Position numbers and translations under genes: made by a program. A stretch of DNA of 64,000 bases from positions 186,001 to 250,000 of the forward strand of contig CAVRAZ010000011.1 of NCBI GenBank assembly GCA_963719135.1, read 5' to 3'. Positions 1 through 9,109 of the stretch are shown piece by piece (the stretch's first letter is position 1; each line of letters opens with the position of its first letter). The stretch is from CAVRAZ01 sp963719135 (lineage in GTDB: Bacteria; Pseudomonadota; Gammaproteobacteria; DSM-19610). The notes below the pieces were generated by a model that saw nothing but the letters and a program-made list of their open reading frames with translations, was not told where the DNA came from and searched no databases.

Positions 1-14
1 GCAGTCATGGTAAC

Positions 15-70
15 GGGGCGAGCGCAAACGAGATGTCGATGCCATCGAGGGCTCGGGCGCAGCTCGCCCC
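15..70. other. Intercistronic inverted repeat upstream of pstC
   Basis: A perfect 9-bp inverted repeat (GGGGCGAGC at 15-23, GCTCGCCCC at 62-70) lies just before pstC. A stop codon TAA at 11-13, after codons for Q-S-W, could be the end of an upstream gene, probably pstS by analogy with other pst operons. Such a hairpin between pstS and pstC could stabilise the pstS message or attenuate read-through. There is no T-run, so it is not a classical terminator. Confidence 0.4.
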
Positions 71-85
71 GGCAGGGGTGAGGCC

Positions 86-1027
86 GTGACCGCCCCCGCG
101 TCGCACCTGGAACGCGACAGGGTGCGTGACAATGTATTCCGGGGCGCCAGCATGGTCTCGGCCGCCGCGGTCTTCGGCTTGGTGCTGGCGCTTGTGGTGG
201 TGCTTGCCCTGGGCGCAAGCTTGGCAGTGCAGACGTTCGGCGCCGGCTTTCTCACCAGCACCGACTGGAACCCCGTCACGGAACGGTTCGGCGCCGCAGC
301 GCCGATCTACGGCACGCTGGTCACCTCGACCATCGCCATGCTGATCGGCATTCCGGTCAGTTTCGGCGTCGCCCTCTTCATCACCGAGCTGGCGCCGGTG
401 TGGCTGAAACGCCCCATCGGCACCGCGGTGGAATTGCTCGCTGCCATCCCCAGCATCATCTATGGCATGTGGGGCCTGTTCGTCTTCGCCCCCTGGTTTG
501 CCGAGATCGAGCCCTGGCTTCAGGAGAACCTGGGGTCACTGCCGCTCGTTGGTCCACTGTTCCAGGGGCCGCCGATAGGCATAGGGATGTTCACCGCCGG
601 GCTCATCCTGGCGATCATGGTCATCCCCTTCATCACGGCGGTCATGCGCGACGTCTTCGCGCTGGTGCCGACCGAGCTGCGCGAATCGGCCTATGGCCTG
701 GGCGCAACGACCTGGGAAGTGGTGTGGCAGGTCATTCTGCCGTACACCAAAGTCGGCGTCATCGGCGGCATCATGCTCGGGCTGGGCCGCGCGCTCGGCG
801 AGACCATGGCGGTCACCTTCGTGATCGGCAATGCACAACGCATCAGCAGCTCGCTGTTCATGCCGGGGACTACCATCTCCTCCGCGCTGGCCAACGAGTT
901 CACCGAGGCGGTCGGTGACGTCTATACCGCCTCGCTGCTGGAGCTGGGGCTTATTCTGTTCATGATCACCTTCATTGTGCTCGCCGTCGCCCGCCTGCTG
1001 CTGGGTCGCGTCGCCGGTCGTATCTGA
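86..1027 (+). CDS. pstC: Phosphate ABC transporter permease PstC
   Basis: One of the two inner-membrane permeases of the high-affinity phosphate importer PstSCAB. The 313-residue product has about six hydrophobic segments. A cytoplasmic EAA-type loop (ELRESAYGLGATTW, about residues 198-210) docks onto the ATPase PstB. The pair of charged and aromatic segments around residues 50-70, before the conserved membrane core, is normal for the family. GTG at 86 is chosen as start because it gives the usual length. pstA follows after 11 bases and pstB after that, so this is one operon. The substrate-binding protein gene should lie just left of the window. No Pho box can be seen because the promoter is outside. 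Confidence 0.95.
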   Translation: MTAPASHLERDRVRDNVFRGASMVSAAAVFGLVLALVVVLALGASLAVQTFGAGFLTSTDWNPVTERFGAAAPIYGTLVTSTIAMLIGIPVSFGVALFITELAPVWLKRPIGTAVELLAAIPSIIYGMWGLFVFAPWFAEIEPWLQENLGSLPLVGPLFQGPPIGIGMFTAGLILAIMVIPFITAVMRDVFALVPTELRESAYGLGATTWEVVWQVILPYTKVGVIGGIMLGLGRALGETMAVTFVIGNAQRISSSLFMPGTTISSALANEFTEAVGDVYTASLLELGLILFMITFIVLAVARLLLGRVAGRI

Positions 1028-1038
1028 GACCTGCCGCC

Positions 1039-1881
1039 ATGACGCTCTATCAGCGACGGCGCCTGATCAACCTGCTGAGCCTCTCCCTGTCGGTGGTCGC
1101 CACCGCCATCGCGCTGACGTTCCTGTGCTGGATACTCTGGACACTGTTGCGTCACGGCCTCCCCCATCTCGCGCTGGCCACCTTCACGCAGAATACGCCG
1201 CCGCCCGGCAGCCAGGGCGGGCTCGCCAATGCCATCGTCGGCAGCCTGATCCTGACTGCCGGCGGAGTCCTCATCGGTACGCCTATCGGCCTTCTGGCCG
1301 GCACCTATCTGTCGGAGTTCGGGCGCAATTCACGGCTCGCGATGGTGGTGCGGTTCGTCAACGACGTGCTGCTGAGCGCACCGTCCATCGTCATCGGCGT
1401 TTTCGTGTATGAAATTCTAGTGCGCGGTATGGGACACTTCTCGGCGTACGCCGGCGCGGTGGCGCTGGCGCTGATCGTCATCCCCATCGTGGTGCGCACC
1501 AGCGAGGACATGCTGCAACTGGTGTCCGACACGATGCGCGAAGCCGCGGCCGCGCTCGGTGCGCCGCGCTGGAAGGTCATCACCCACATCGTGTACCGCG
1601 CGGCGCGCCCGGGCATCCTCACCGGCGTGCTGCTGGCGGTGGCGCGCATCAGTGGGGAAACCGCGCCGCTCCTGTTCACGGCGCTCAACAACCAGTTCTG
1701 GAGCACCCGGCTGGACCAGCCCATTGCCAATCTGCCGGTGGTGATCTTCCAGTTCGCCATGAGCCCCTATGAGGACTGGCAGCATCTGGCCTGGGCCGGG
1801 GCGCTGATCATCACCTTCAGCATCCTGATCCTTAACATCGTCGCGCGCACCTTGCTGCGCCGGCGCCGGCCTCAGGCATGA
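1039..1881 (+). CDS. pstA: Phosphate ABC transporter permease PstA
   Basis: Second membrane subunit of the Pst phosphate importer, pairing with PstC to form the channel. The product is 280 residues with about six membrane helices. Its EAA-type coupling loop (MREAAAALGAPRWKV) lies around residues 165-180, followed by the typical ISGETAPLLFTA segment. The N-terminus starts directly with a short basic stretch (YQRRRLIN) before the first helix. The gene begins 11 bases after pstC and ends 33 bases before pstB, consistent with one transcript. Nothing is missing relative to the family. Confidence 0.95.
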   Translation: MTLYQRRRLINLLSLSLSVVATAIALTFLCWILWTLLRHGLPHLALATFTQNTPPPGSQGGLANAIVGSLILTAGGVLIGTPIGLLAGTYLSEFGRNSRLAMVVRFVNDVLLSAPSIVIGVFVYEILVRGMGHFSAYAGAVALALIVIPIVVRTSEDMLQLVSDTMREAAAALGAPRWKVITHIVYRAARPGILTGVLLAVARISGETAPLLFTALNNQFWSTRLDQPIANLPVVIFQFAMSPYEDWQHLAWAGALIITFSILILNIVARTLLRRRRPQA

Positions 1882-1914
1882 CCTGGTCGCTGTGAACGAT
1901 GTATCAAACAAGAC

Positions 1915-2751
1915 ATGAGTGGTGAAATGGAGCGTCCAGTGCAGATATCGGCCCCGACCGCGGGTGCGCGCGATCTGAATGCCCAGCCGCAGGACACGGC
2001 CAGCAAGATCGTGGTGCGCGATCTCAACTTTTTCTACGGCCGCTTCAAGGCGCTGGACGCCATCAGTCTGGAAATACCCTGCAACCGGGTGACCGGCTTC
2101 ATCGGGCCGTCGGGCTGCGGCAAGTCCACGCTGCTGCGGACCATCAACCGCATCTATGAGCTGTATCCGGAGCAGTCGGCGACCGGCGAGGTACTGCTGG
2201 ACGGCGACAACATCCTGGATCGCGGCTACAACCTCAATCGTCTGCGTTCGAAGGTCGGCATGGTGTTTCAGAAGCCGACGCCCTTCCCCATGTCGATCTA
2301 CGACAACATCGCCTTCGGAGTAAACCTGTATGAGCGGCTGACGCGCCGCGCGATGGACGAGCGCGTCGAGTGGGCGCTGAAGAAAGCCGGACTCTGGGGC
2401 GAGGTCAAGGACAAGCTGCGCCAGGATGGGACACGTCTGTCGGGCGGCCAGCAGCAGCGGCTGTGCATCGCGCGCGCCGTGGCGGTCAAACCCGAGGTGC
2501 TGCTGCTCGACGAGCCGGCTTCCGCGTTGGACCCGATCTCGACGCTGATGATCGAGGAACTCATCAACGAACTCAAGGCCGATTACACCATCGCCATCGT
2601 CACCCATAACATGCAACAGGCCGCGCGCGTTTCCGACTACACGGCGTTCCTGTACCTCGGCAAGCTGATCGAGATCGGTTCGAGCGACATCATCTTTACC
2701 ACGCCGCGCGAGAAGGCGACCGAAGATTACATTACCGGGCGCTACGGCTGA
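1915..2751 (+). CDS. pstB: Phosphate ABC transporter ATP-binding protein PstB
   Basis: ATPase that powers the Pst phosphate importer from the cytoplasmic face. All ABC motifs are present: Walker A GPSGCGKST (residues 64-72), Q-loop near 119, signature LSGGQQQRL (175-183), Walker B LLLDEP (196-201) and the switch His in IVTHNMQQ. The 278-residue length includes about 30 extra N-terminal residues before the ABC fold, common in proteobacterial PstB. ATG at 1927 is an alternative start. No phoU follows: the next gene is convergent, so phosphate-signalling partners must lie elsewhere. Confidence 0.95.
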   Translation: MSGEMERPVQISAPTAGARDLNAQPQDTASKIVVRDLNFFYGRFKALDAISLEIPCNRVTGFIGPSGCGKSTLLRTINRIYELYPEQSATGEVLLDGDNILDRGYNLNRLRSKVGMVFQKPTPFPMSIYDNIAFGVNLYERLTRRAMDERVEWALKKAGLWGEVKDKLRQDGTRLSGGQQQRLCIARAVAVKPEVLLLDEPASALDPISTLMIEELINELKADYTIAIVTHNMQQAARVSDYTAFLYLGKLIEIGSSDIIFTTPREKATEDYITGRYG

Positions 2752-2838
2752 GGTTACGCGGGGGCCGGTTCGGGCCCCGCCTCCCGTCCGCGTTTTCCGC
2801 GCGCTGCGAACAGGCCCGATTTTCCCGGATGCGCCCGA

Positions 2839-4555
2839 TCATTGTTCCAGCAGACTCACAGGGGATGTGATCGGGCCGTCCCCGGCCTCTGCATTCCCGA
2901 TGTCGGCGGGCGCCAAGGACTCCAGTGCCGGCGCCAGCCGCCGGTCCAGTTGATAGATATCGTCGCGGAACTGCGCCTGTTGCGCGTCGTCGCGCCAACT
3001 GGTCAGGTAAACGAGATATACCGGCACCGGTTCGGGCAGGCGCACGTACTGCGTCCTGCCCGCGTCGATCAACGCCGTCACCGATTTGCCGTCCCAGGCG
3101 TCGCCGAGCACGAATTCGGCCAGCGCGATCGGGTTCTCGACGCGGATGCACCCCGAACTGAAGGCGCGCGACGTGCGGTTGAACAGACCGCGCGCCGGTG
3201 TATCGTGCAGGTAGATGCTGTCCGGGTTGGGCATCAGAAACTTGATCCGCCCCAGGCTGTTGTCCGGACCCGATACCTGCTCGAACTTGAACGGCAGGTG
3301 CTTTGCGTTGCGGTACCTGCTCCAGTCGACGCTGTAGGGGTCGAGTTCCACGGCGTCGTCGCTCCAGCTCGACAGAACGCGTATCCGCTTGCGCGTCACA
3401 TAGCCGGGGTCGTGCAACTCTTTGGGCAGCAGATCCTCGACGGCGATCGTGTTGGGCACGCTCCAGGACGGGTTGAACACCAGGTGTGTCATGCGATGGG
3501 TGAACGCCGGCGTTTCGCGTTCCTCGCGGCCGACGATGACGCGCATCGAGCGGGAAGCCTGGTCGCGCCGGTGGAGACTCAAGGTGAAATCGGCGGTGTT
3601 GACCCACACGTAGCGTTCGCCGAACTGCCGCGGCAGCCAGCGCCAGCGTTCCAGGTTGAGCAGAATCTGCGCGATGCGTTTCTCGACGGGGATGTTGAGC
3701 GCCAGGCGCGTCGTCCGGCCCACGACACCGTCGTCGGTCAGGCCGTGGCGCCGTTGAAACCGTTCGACCGCGGTTTGCACGCCGGCATCGAAATTCGTGC
3801 CGTTTCCGGCATCCTGTGCGAGATCGCCGGTGACGATCAACCGCCGGCGCAGCACCGCAACTTCCGCACCGTCGTCGCCGGTGCGCAAGGAACCGCCTTG
3901 CTCCTCGAGGCGCGGCCAGCCGCCTGCGGCCGCGATGCTCCGGTAGCGGGCGAGCAACTCCACCAACCCGGCATAGGCCGGACTTTGCGGCGCGACGGAG
4001 CGCAGCGTTGCGCCGACGTTGGCACCCGAACCGACCGTTTCGAGCAATCCCGTCACATCGAACGTCCGGCGCCGGATAGTGCCAGAGCGGATCGATGTCC
4101 GCGGGCGCGAGTTGACCGCGGCCCAGACGCATCGCCAGTTCGTAGAAAGCCTGAGTCAGCAACAGATCCGTGGCCGCGCAGGAACCGGCGTCGAACGGCG
4201 CCGCGATCCGGCCAAGCGCGCGGTATTGCGCGGCCGTGAGCTGCACGCCCTCGCGCGGCGCAGCGCGCAGTGCGTCGCCCAGTTGCTGCGCACGCGGCAG
4301 CAGCCCCGTTCCGTCGCACCAGAGTGTCGTGAATTCGCGGCGGCCGTAGAAGGCCCGAAGCGCAGCCGCCGCGTCGGCAGACACGCCTTCGGGCCAGTGA
4401 CCGGACTCGAGCAGGTCGGACACGCCGGGCGCCGCGCCGGGTACAGCGTCCGGCGCAGCCGAAGTTTCAGGCTGCGCGAATGCGGACGCGCAAACGAACG
4501 ATGTTGCGAAAATGACTGGACACAGTGTTGCCGAGATGCGTCGACGCTCCAACAT
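2839..4555 (-). CDS. L,D-transpeptidase of the LdtD/YcbB type, frameshifted
   Basis: Periplasmic cell-wall enzyme predicted to form 3-3 cross-links between peptidoglycan stems. It starts at ATG 4555 with a signal peptide ending near CASAFAQ. A scaffold domain follows, then a peptidoglycan-binding segment (VERFQRRHGLTDDGVVG), then the YkuD catalytic domain with the motif HDTPARG...SSGCIRV, whose Cys is the nucleophile. Frame is lost near 4061: reading on the coding strand, WHYPAPDV passes into a second frame that starts DVTGLLETV. Removing one T in GACGTTC restores a single reading frame of about 571 residues. Because motifs are intact on both sides, a sequence error or very recent mutation is likely. 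It is convergent with pstB. Confidence 0.8.
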
Positions 4556-5014
4556 CCTGGCTCGCCTCCCCCGTTTCTTATGGCCGGTCGCCGCCGGTTC
4601 TATTCTTGTTGTGAGTATCAGCCGCCGTTCGGACGGCGATTCTGTCGGTTCGTTATTTGAACTGCATTGCAGTATACGCCAGGGCGTTCGGCCGGCGGTA
4701 GCGGGGGTAAGCTCGACCGACGCACCCGGAGTTGGTCCGTCATGCTGCGGCGCCAGCTTTGTCGACCGCGTTGCAGCGCTGGCGGACATTGATATTTCAA
4801 ATTATATTACAAACAGTTAAACAGGCTACTTAAACCATACCTGGAGGTAAGCAGTTCCACGAAAAATTCCGGAACGACGCCCACTCGCGGCCAGATCGAC
4901 AACGGGAGAATCGGCGGGTGAATGACGGTCCACCGGAATTCGGGTCCGCCGATTCTCGGGTGGGGAGAAAGACCCGGCCCGCCCGGCGGCAGCGGCGCGC
5001 GGCGGGGGTATGGC
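4556..5014. other. Intergenic region with a 12-bp inverted repeat
   Basis: This 459-base stretch lies upstream of the transpeptidase gene and downstream of the methyltransferase gene, both on the minus strand. I see no convincing gene. An A/T-rich patch at about 4788-4850 may hold the transpeptidase promoter. A perfect 12-bp inverted repeat (GAGAATCGGCGG at 4906-4917, its complement at 4946-4957) with a 28-base loop could end transcription from the methyltransferase gene. It has no T-run. Confidence 0.4.
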
Positions 5015-5863
5015 TTATTTGACCGCAGCGATCATGCACACCCAAGCGGGATCGGCGTCGCCGGTCTCCGCGGGCTCGAAGACACCGTTGGGTTCACCGT
5101 CGTCGTCCTCGCCCTGCCAGTAGACGATCACATCACTGAATCCGGCTTCGCGCAGCAGCTCCCGCACCTCGACCAGCGACCAGAGCCGCCACTCGTAGGC
5201 GAAGGCGCGCTTGAGCTTCGAACCGTCATCGAAATGAAAGTGGATATAGCAGGTGAGGTGGCTGCTGATCGGGTCGTAGCGCGCCTGGTCCCAGATGTAG
5301 GTGAAGCCCTTGTGCCGGGTCTTCTCCTTCATCTCCTTCTGTGCTTCGTAGCCGCCGAAGATATCCAGGAAGAACACGCCGTCATCGACCAGCGCGCCGC
5401 GCACCCGTTCGAAATAGCCGCGCAGTTCGTCGCGAGTCTCGAAGACCTGCCAACTGAAATTCATCGCCATGACGACATCGACCGGAGCGGCGGCCACCGT
5501 CAGCACGTTGTCCTGGCGCAGTTCCACGCGCTTGCGGCGAGCCGGCGTCAAGGCCGCGAGATTCTTGTCGCTCGCCCACGCCAGCACCTCGCCGTCCAGG
5601 TCCACGCCGATTGCGCGATTGTTCGCGCCCCGCCCCACCCACTCGCAGCACATCTGCGCCGTGCCGCAGAAATCCTCGCGCAACAGGTGCGCTTTGCGGC
5701 CGCGCAGCTTCCTGAAGGCGCTGTCGATGAATTCGTATTCGAAATCCGTCGCCTGCACCGATTTTTCATAGAGCCGGTGGCGGTCGGCGGTAGCGGCGCG
5801 GCGCGGCTTGGAACGTCCGGCTTTGGAGGGGCGCTTGTCTTTGTGCGGTTTGAGTGCGTTCAT
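5015..5863 (-). CDS. SAM-dependent methyltransferase, class I
   Basis: Predicted S-adenosylmethionine-dependent methyltransferase, 282 residues, cytoplasmic. A very basic N-terminal tail (KPHKDKRPSKAGRSKPRR) precedes the Rossmann-like domain. The usual glycine-rich SAM motif is replaced by LREDFCGTAQMCCEWV. Downstream are an acidic motif (AIGVDLDGEVL) and DVVMAMNFSWQVF at the motif-III/IV position. The sequence resembles uncharacterised class I methyltransferases found next to unrelated genes in many proteobacteria; the substrate is unknown. The basic tail may bind nucleic acid, but this is a guess. It stands alone: the next genes run on the other strand. Confidence 0.75.
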   Translation of the reverse strand: MNALKPHKDKRPSKAGRSKPRRAATADRHRLYEKSVQATDFEYEFIDSAFRKLRGRKAHLLREDFCGTAQMCCEWVGRGANNRAIGVDLDGEVLAWASDKNLAALTPARRKRVELRQDNVLTVAAAPVDVVMAMNFSWQVFETRDELRGYFERVRGALVDDGVFFLDIFGGYEAQKEMKEKTRHKGFTYIWDQARYDPISSHLTCYIHFHFDDGSKLKRAFAYEWRLWSLVEVRELLREAGFSDVIVYWQGEDDDGEPNGVFEPAETGDADPAWVCMIAAVK

Positions 5864-6055
5864 GGCCGGCTTTTATGCCACAAAATACCGGTGAATAACA
5901 ACTTGCATTTGCCCAGCGAAGCTGGAAACTATCGAGCGTTGCCCGAGTGTGCGTCAAGCAATGATGCCGGTGCGCGCTGCTGCCGCGCTTCGCTCCCTGC
6001 AATAACGCGTTGATCAGGGCTCTCCCGCCCTCCATGAGCCCAGGGTGGCGAGCCG

Positions 6056-6862
6056 ATGTACGTTCCGCCTTCTCTCGAAACCGCCGCCGAGCTGGTGCGC
6101 TCCATCGCCCGGCAGGAACTCGTGCCGCGCTTCGCGAACGTGCAGTCGCACCGGAAGATCGACGGGAGCCTGATCAGCGAAGCGGACCTCGTCGTGCAGA
6201 CGCGCCTGACTGCCGAACTGACCGCTGTCTGGCCCGGCCACGCCGTGCTCAGCGAGGAACGGCCCGACCGGAATGCCGACGCGCTGGCCACGCTGCCGGC
6301 GGGCATCTGGTGCCTGGACCCACTCGACGGCACCAGCAATTTCGTCGCGGGTCTGCCCTATTACGCCGTTTCGCTGGCCTTTCTGAAACACGACGCCATT
6401 GAGTTCGGCGTCGTCTACGACCCCTGCCGCGACGAGTGTTTCACCGCGCGGCGCGGTGGCGGTGCCTGGTTGAACGGAGTGCCCGTTGAAGCCGTGTTTG
6501 AACACCGGCGCCTGGCCGACGCGCTCGCGCTGATCGACTTCAAACGCCTGCCCGTGCCCCTGCGCGAGCGGCTGTCGCGCCGGCCGCCTTACAAGTCACA
6601 GCGCAGCCTGGGAGCCGTCGCGCTCGATTTCTGCTGGCTCGCCTGTCGTCGCTGCCACCTGTACCTGCACGGCCGCCAGCGGATCTGGGACTATGCCGCC
6701 GGGCTGCTGGTGCTGACCGAGAGCGGCGGGACGGCGCGAACGCTGGACGGCGATCCCGTGTTCAGCCCTGCACTGGTGCCGCGCTCGACCGTCGCCGCCT
6801 GCGATGCCACACTGTTCGACGCCTGGTCGGCCTGGCTGGACAGTCCTTCAGACAACGGCTGA
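6056..6862 (+). CDS. Inositol monophosphatase family protein
   Basis: Member of the Mg2+-dependent, Li+-sensitive phosphatase family (IMPase, CysQ, HisN-like). Both signatures are visible: the metal site WCLDPLDGTSNF (residues 85-96), an upstream EE pair (SEERP, 66-70) and the C-terminal WDYAAG (211-216). Length of 268 residues is normal. The substrate cannot be told from sequence: inositol-1-phosphate, histidinol phosphate or PAP are possible. It is the first of four genes on the plus strand with tight spacing (25 bases, then overlaps), so it probably shares a transcript with the monooxygenase-like gene and the alcohol dehydrogenase. Confidence 0.85.
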   Translation: MYVPPSLETAAELVRSIARQELVPRFANVQSHRKIDGSLISEADLVVQTRLTAELTAVWPGHAVLSEERPDRNADALATLPAGIWCLDPLDGTSNFVAGLPYYAVSLAFLKHDAIEFGVVYDPCRDECFTARRGGGAWLNGVPVEAVFEHRRLADALALIDFKRLPVPLRERLSRRPPYKSQRSLGAVALDFCWLACRRCHLYLHGRQRIWDYAAGLLVLTESGGTARTLDGDPVFSPALVPRSTVAACDATLFDAWSAWLDSPSDNG

Positions 6863-6886
6863 CGCACTCAGCCGAGGGAGATCATC

Positions 6887-7192
6887 ATGCACGTCACACT
6901 GGTTCACGTTCAGGTTCGTCCGGACTGCGTTCAGGACTTCATCGAAGCGACGCGCGCCAACCACGAGGCTTCGGTTCGCGAACCGGGCAATCTGCGTTTC
7001 GACGTCCTGCAGTCGCCGGAGGACGCCGCCCGGTTCATATTCTACGAAGCCTACCGCACGCCGGCCGATGCGGCGGCCCACAAGGAAACGCCCCACTACA
7101 AAACCTGGCGCGACCACGTCGCCGACTGGATGGCCGCGCCGCGCCGGGGTGTACCCATGAACGGCCTGTTTCCGTCGACCGACGGGTCATGA
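6887..7192 (+). CDS. Antibiotic biosynthesis monooxygenase (ABM) domain protein
   Basis: A 101-residue single ABM domain protein, a ferredoxin-like fold that usually forms dimers. Family members include quinol monooxygenase YgiN and LsrG; most have unknown substrates. Typical features are the N-terminal strand VTLVHVQVRPD, the motif FIEATRANHEAS, EPGNLRFDVLQ and FIFYEAYRT. A good ribosome binding site (GAGGGAG) precedes ATG 6887. The stop overlaps the start of the next gene by four bases (ATGA), showing translational coupling to the alcohol dehydrogenase, which suggests a shared pathway of small carbonyl or quinone compounds. Confidence 0.85.
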   Translation: MHVTLVHVQVRPDCVQDFIEATRANHEASVREPGNLRFDVLQSPEDAARFIFYEAYRTPADAAAHKETPHYKTWRDHVADWMAAPRRGVPMNGLFPSTDGS

Positions 7193-8400
7193 TCGCGCCT
7201 TTTTCCATCGCGCGGCTGCCGCGCATCGAATTCGGCAGCGGCGCCATTGCGCGGCTGCCGGCACTGGCCGCCGGGTTCGGCCGGCACGCGCTGATCGTCA
7301 CCGGCGCGCGGTCGCTGGACGCGGCGCCGCAATGGGCGATGCTTCAGCGGCAACTGGACGATCGCGGCGTGGTCCAGGAACGCATCAGGATCGACGGCGA
7401 GCCTTCGCCGCGGTTTGTCGACGCAGCGGTCGCCCGCTATGCGGACCGGCGCTTCGACCTGGTGATCGGCATCGGCGGCGGCAGCGTCCTGGACGCCGCC
7501 AAGGCCATTGCAGGCCTGCTGCGGATCGGTGACAGCGTCATGGATTATCTGGAGGGCGTGGGCCCGGAAAAACCCTATCGCGGCCCGGCCACGCCTTTCA
7601 TCGCGGTGCCGACCACCGCCGGCACCGGCAGCGAAGCGACCAGGAATGCCGTGCTCAGCGTGGCCGGCCCCGATGGCTTCAAGAAGTCCTTTCGCGACGA
7701 GCAACTGGTTCCCGCGTACGCGGTGGTCGACCCCGACCTGCTGGCCGGTTGTCCGCCCGCTCTGATCGCCGCCAACGGGATGGACGCACTGACCCAGCTT
7801 CTGGAATCCTATGTCTCGACCCGGGCCAACGCGCTGACCGACGCGCTCGCCTTGAGCGGCCTGGAAGCGGTGCGCGCCGGTCTGCTGCGCTGGTTCGTCG
7901 GCGACGGCGACCAGGCCGCCGCGCGGGCCGCCATGGCCTACGGCGCGTTATTGTCGGGCATCACGCTGGCGCAGACCGGTCTGGGCTCCGTGCACGGCCT
8001 GGCGTCGCCGCTGGGCGCCTTCTACCCTATCCCGCACGGCGTCGTGTGCGGCACCCTGGTCGGCGCAGCCACCCGCGTCAATCTCAAGGCGTTGGCCGCG
8101 CGCGAATCCGGAAGCGTCGCGCTGCACAAGTACGCACGCGCCGCCGCGGTGTTGTGCGAGCGAACGTTCGCCGCGCGCGATGACGCCTTCCAGGCGCTGC
8201 TCGCGCTGCTCGACGCCTGGACCGAGACCCTGGACCTGCCGTTGCTTTCCGCCTACGGCGTCGGCGAAGACGATTTCGATCACATCGTGGCGAACGCGCG
8301 CGGCAGCAGCATGAAAACCAACCCGGTCGTGCTGACCGACGCCGAAATCACCTCGGTCCTGCGCCAACGCTGCGAGCGACCCGGCCGCACGCCAGCCTGA
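7189..8400 (+). CDS. Iron-containing alcohol dehydrogenase
   Basis: NAD(P)-dependent, metal-dependent alcohol dehydrogenase or carbonyl reductase, 403 residues. The nucleotide-binding motif GGGSVLDAAK (96-105), the segment PTTAGTGSEAT (141-151) and the metal ligands Asp199, His269 (SVHGLASPLG) and His283 (IPHGVV) are present. The position that is often a metal-binding His (DALTH) is Gln here (DALTQ, residue 203), a variation seen in part of the family that may change metal preference. It overlaps the ABM gene by four bases and is followed after four bases by a DUF938 gene. Confidence 0.88.
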   Translation: MIAPFSIARLPRIEFGSGAIARLPALAAGFGRHALIVTGARSLDAAPQWAMLQRQLDDRGVVQERIRIDGEPSPRFVDAAVARYADRRFDLVIGIGGGSVLDAAKAIAGLLRIGDSVMDYLEGVGPEKPYRGPATPFIAVPTTAGTGSEATRNAVLSVAGPDGFKKSFRDEQLVPAYAVVDPDLLAGCPPALIAANGMDALTQLLESYVSTRANALTDALALSGLEAVRAGLLRWFVGDGDQAAARAAMAYGALLSGITLAQTGLGSVHGLASPLGAFYPIPHGVVCGTLVGAATRVNLKALAARESGSVALHKYARAAAVLCERTFAARDDAFQALLALLDAWTETLDLPLLSAYGVGEDDFDHIVANARGSSMKTNPVVLTDAEITSVLRQRCERPGRTPA

Positions 8401-8404
8401 CGTC

Positions 8405-9007
8405 ATGAAACCCTATGCCGAATCCTGCGAACAGAATCGCACGCCGATCCTGGCCGTGCTCGAACGCGAGCTGGCCGGCCGCCGGCGCCTGCTGGAAATC
8501 GGCAGCGGCACCGGACAGCACGCCGTGTATTTCGCGTCCCGGTTTCCCGACCTGATCTGGCAGACCAGCGACGTTGCCGCGGCGCACGCCGGGATCCGCT
8601 GCTGGCTCGACGAAGCCGGGCTGTCCAACGTCCTGCCGCCGCTGGCGCTCGAGGTCTGCCGGGACACCTGGCCGCCGCGCCGGTTCGACGCGGTCTTCAG
8701 CGCGAATACGCTGCACATCCTGTCCTGGCCGCAGGTCGAATGTTTTTTTGCCGGCGTCGGCGAAGTGCTGGAGGACGGCGGTGTGCTTTGCGTGTACGGC
8801 CCGTTCAATTACGCGGGCCGCTTCACGAGTGACAGCAATGCACGCTTCGATCAGTGGCTGAAATTCCGCGACCCGGCGAGCGGCGTGCGCGATTTCGAAG
8901 CGGTCAATGCGCTGGCCGAAAACGCGGGCCTGCTTCTCAAGCACGACTACGCCATGCCGGTGAACAACAGGATGCTGGTGTGGCTGAGAAATACGGATCA
9001 GATCTAA
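8405..9007 (+). CDS. DUF938 family SAM-dependent methyltransferase-like protein
   Basis: A 200-residue protein of the DUF938 family, which has a class I methyltransferase fold. The SAM site is clear: LLEIGSGTGQHAVYFA (about residues 30-45), then WQTSDVAAAHAG. The N-terminal block (PYAESCEQNRTPIL) and the later GPFNYAGRFTSDSN are hallmarks of the family. Function is not established. It begins four bases after the alcohol dehydrogenase stop, so it is the last gene of this four-gene unit. Directly after its stop lies a single arm of the dispersed repeat family at 9008-9030. Confidence 0.88.
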   Translation: MKPYAESCEQNRTPILAVLERELAGRRRLLEIGSGTGQHAVYFASRFPDLIWQTSDVAAAHAGIRCWLDEAGLSNVLPPLALEVCRDTWPPRRFDAVFSANTLHILSWPQVECFFAGVGEVLEDGGVLCVYGPFNYAGRFTSDSNARFDQWLKFRDPASGVRDFEAVNALAENAGLLLKHDYAMPVNNRMLVWLRNTDQI

Positions 9008-9030
9008 CCTTCGCGTCCTTTGCGGTTAAG
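9008..9030. repeat. Solitary GC-type arm of the dispersed intergenic repeat
   Basis: CCTTCGCGTCCTTTGCGGTT matches the right outer arm of the nested inverted-repeat elements at 17.0, 42.8 and 47.5 kb. Here only one arm is left, immediately after the DUF938 stop codon, with no partner nearby. Confidence 0.7.
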
Positions 9031-9050
9031 AAACAACCCCGCATCGCGCA

Positions 9051-9076
9051 AAAAAATCCCCGCCGCAGCGGGGATT
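9051..9076 (-). terminator. Rho-independent terminator for the 51-residue membrane protein gene
   Basis: A perfect 9-bp stem (AATCCCCGC at 9055-9063, complement at 9068-9076) with a four-base loop is followed, on the minus strand, by a run of six T. It lies 34 bases after the stop of the small minus-strand gene at 9110-9265, which supports that gene being transcribed. Confidence 0.75.
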
Positions 9077-9109
9077 CAATGCGAAACGACAGTCCCTGTC
9101 AGGGGTACC

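Noticed and set aside
1..13. End of pstS
   Set aside because: Only three codons before a stop are visible, too little to call a gene.
7189..8400. Inactive alcohol dehydrogenase because of the Gln at a metal-ligand position
   Set aside because: The DALTQ form occurs in part of the family, and other ligands are intact, so activity is not excluded.
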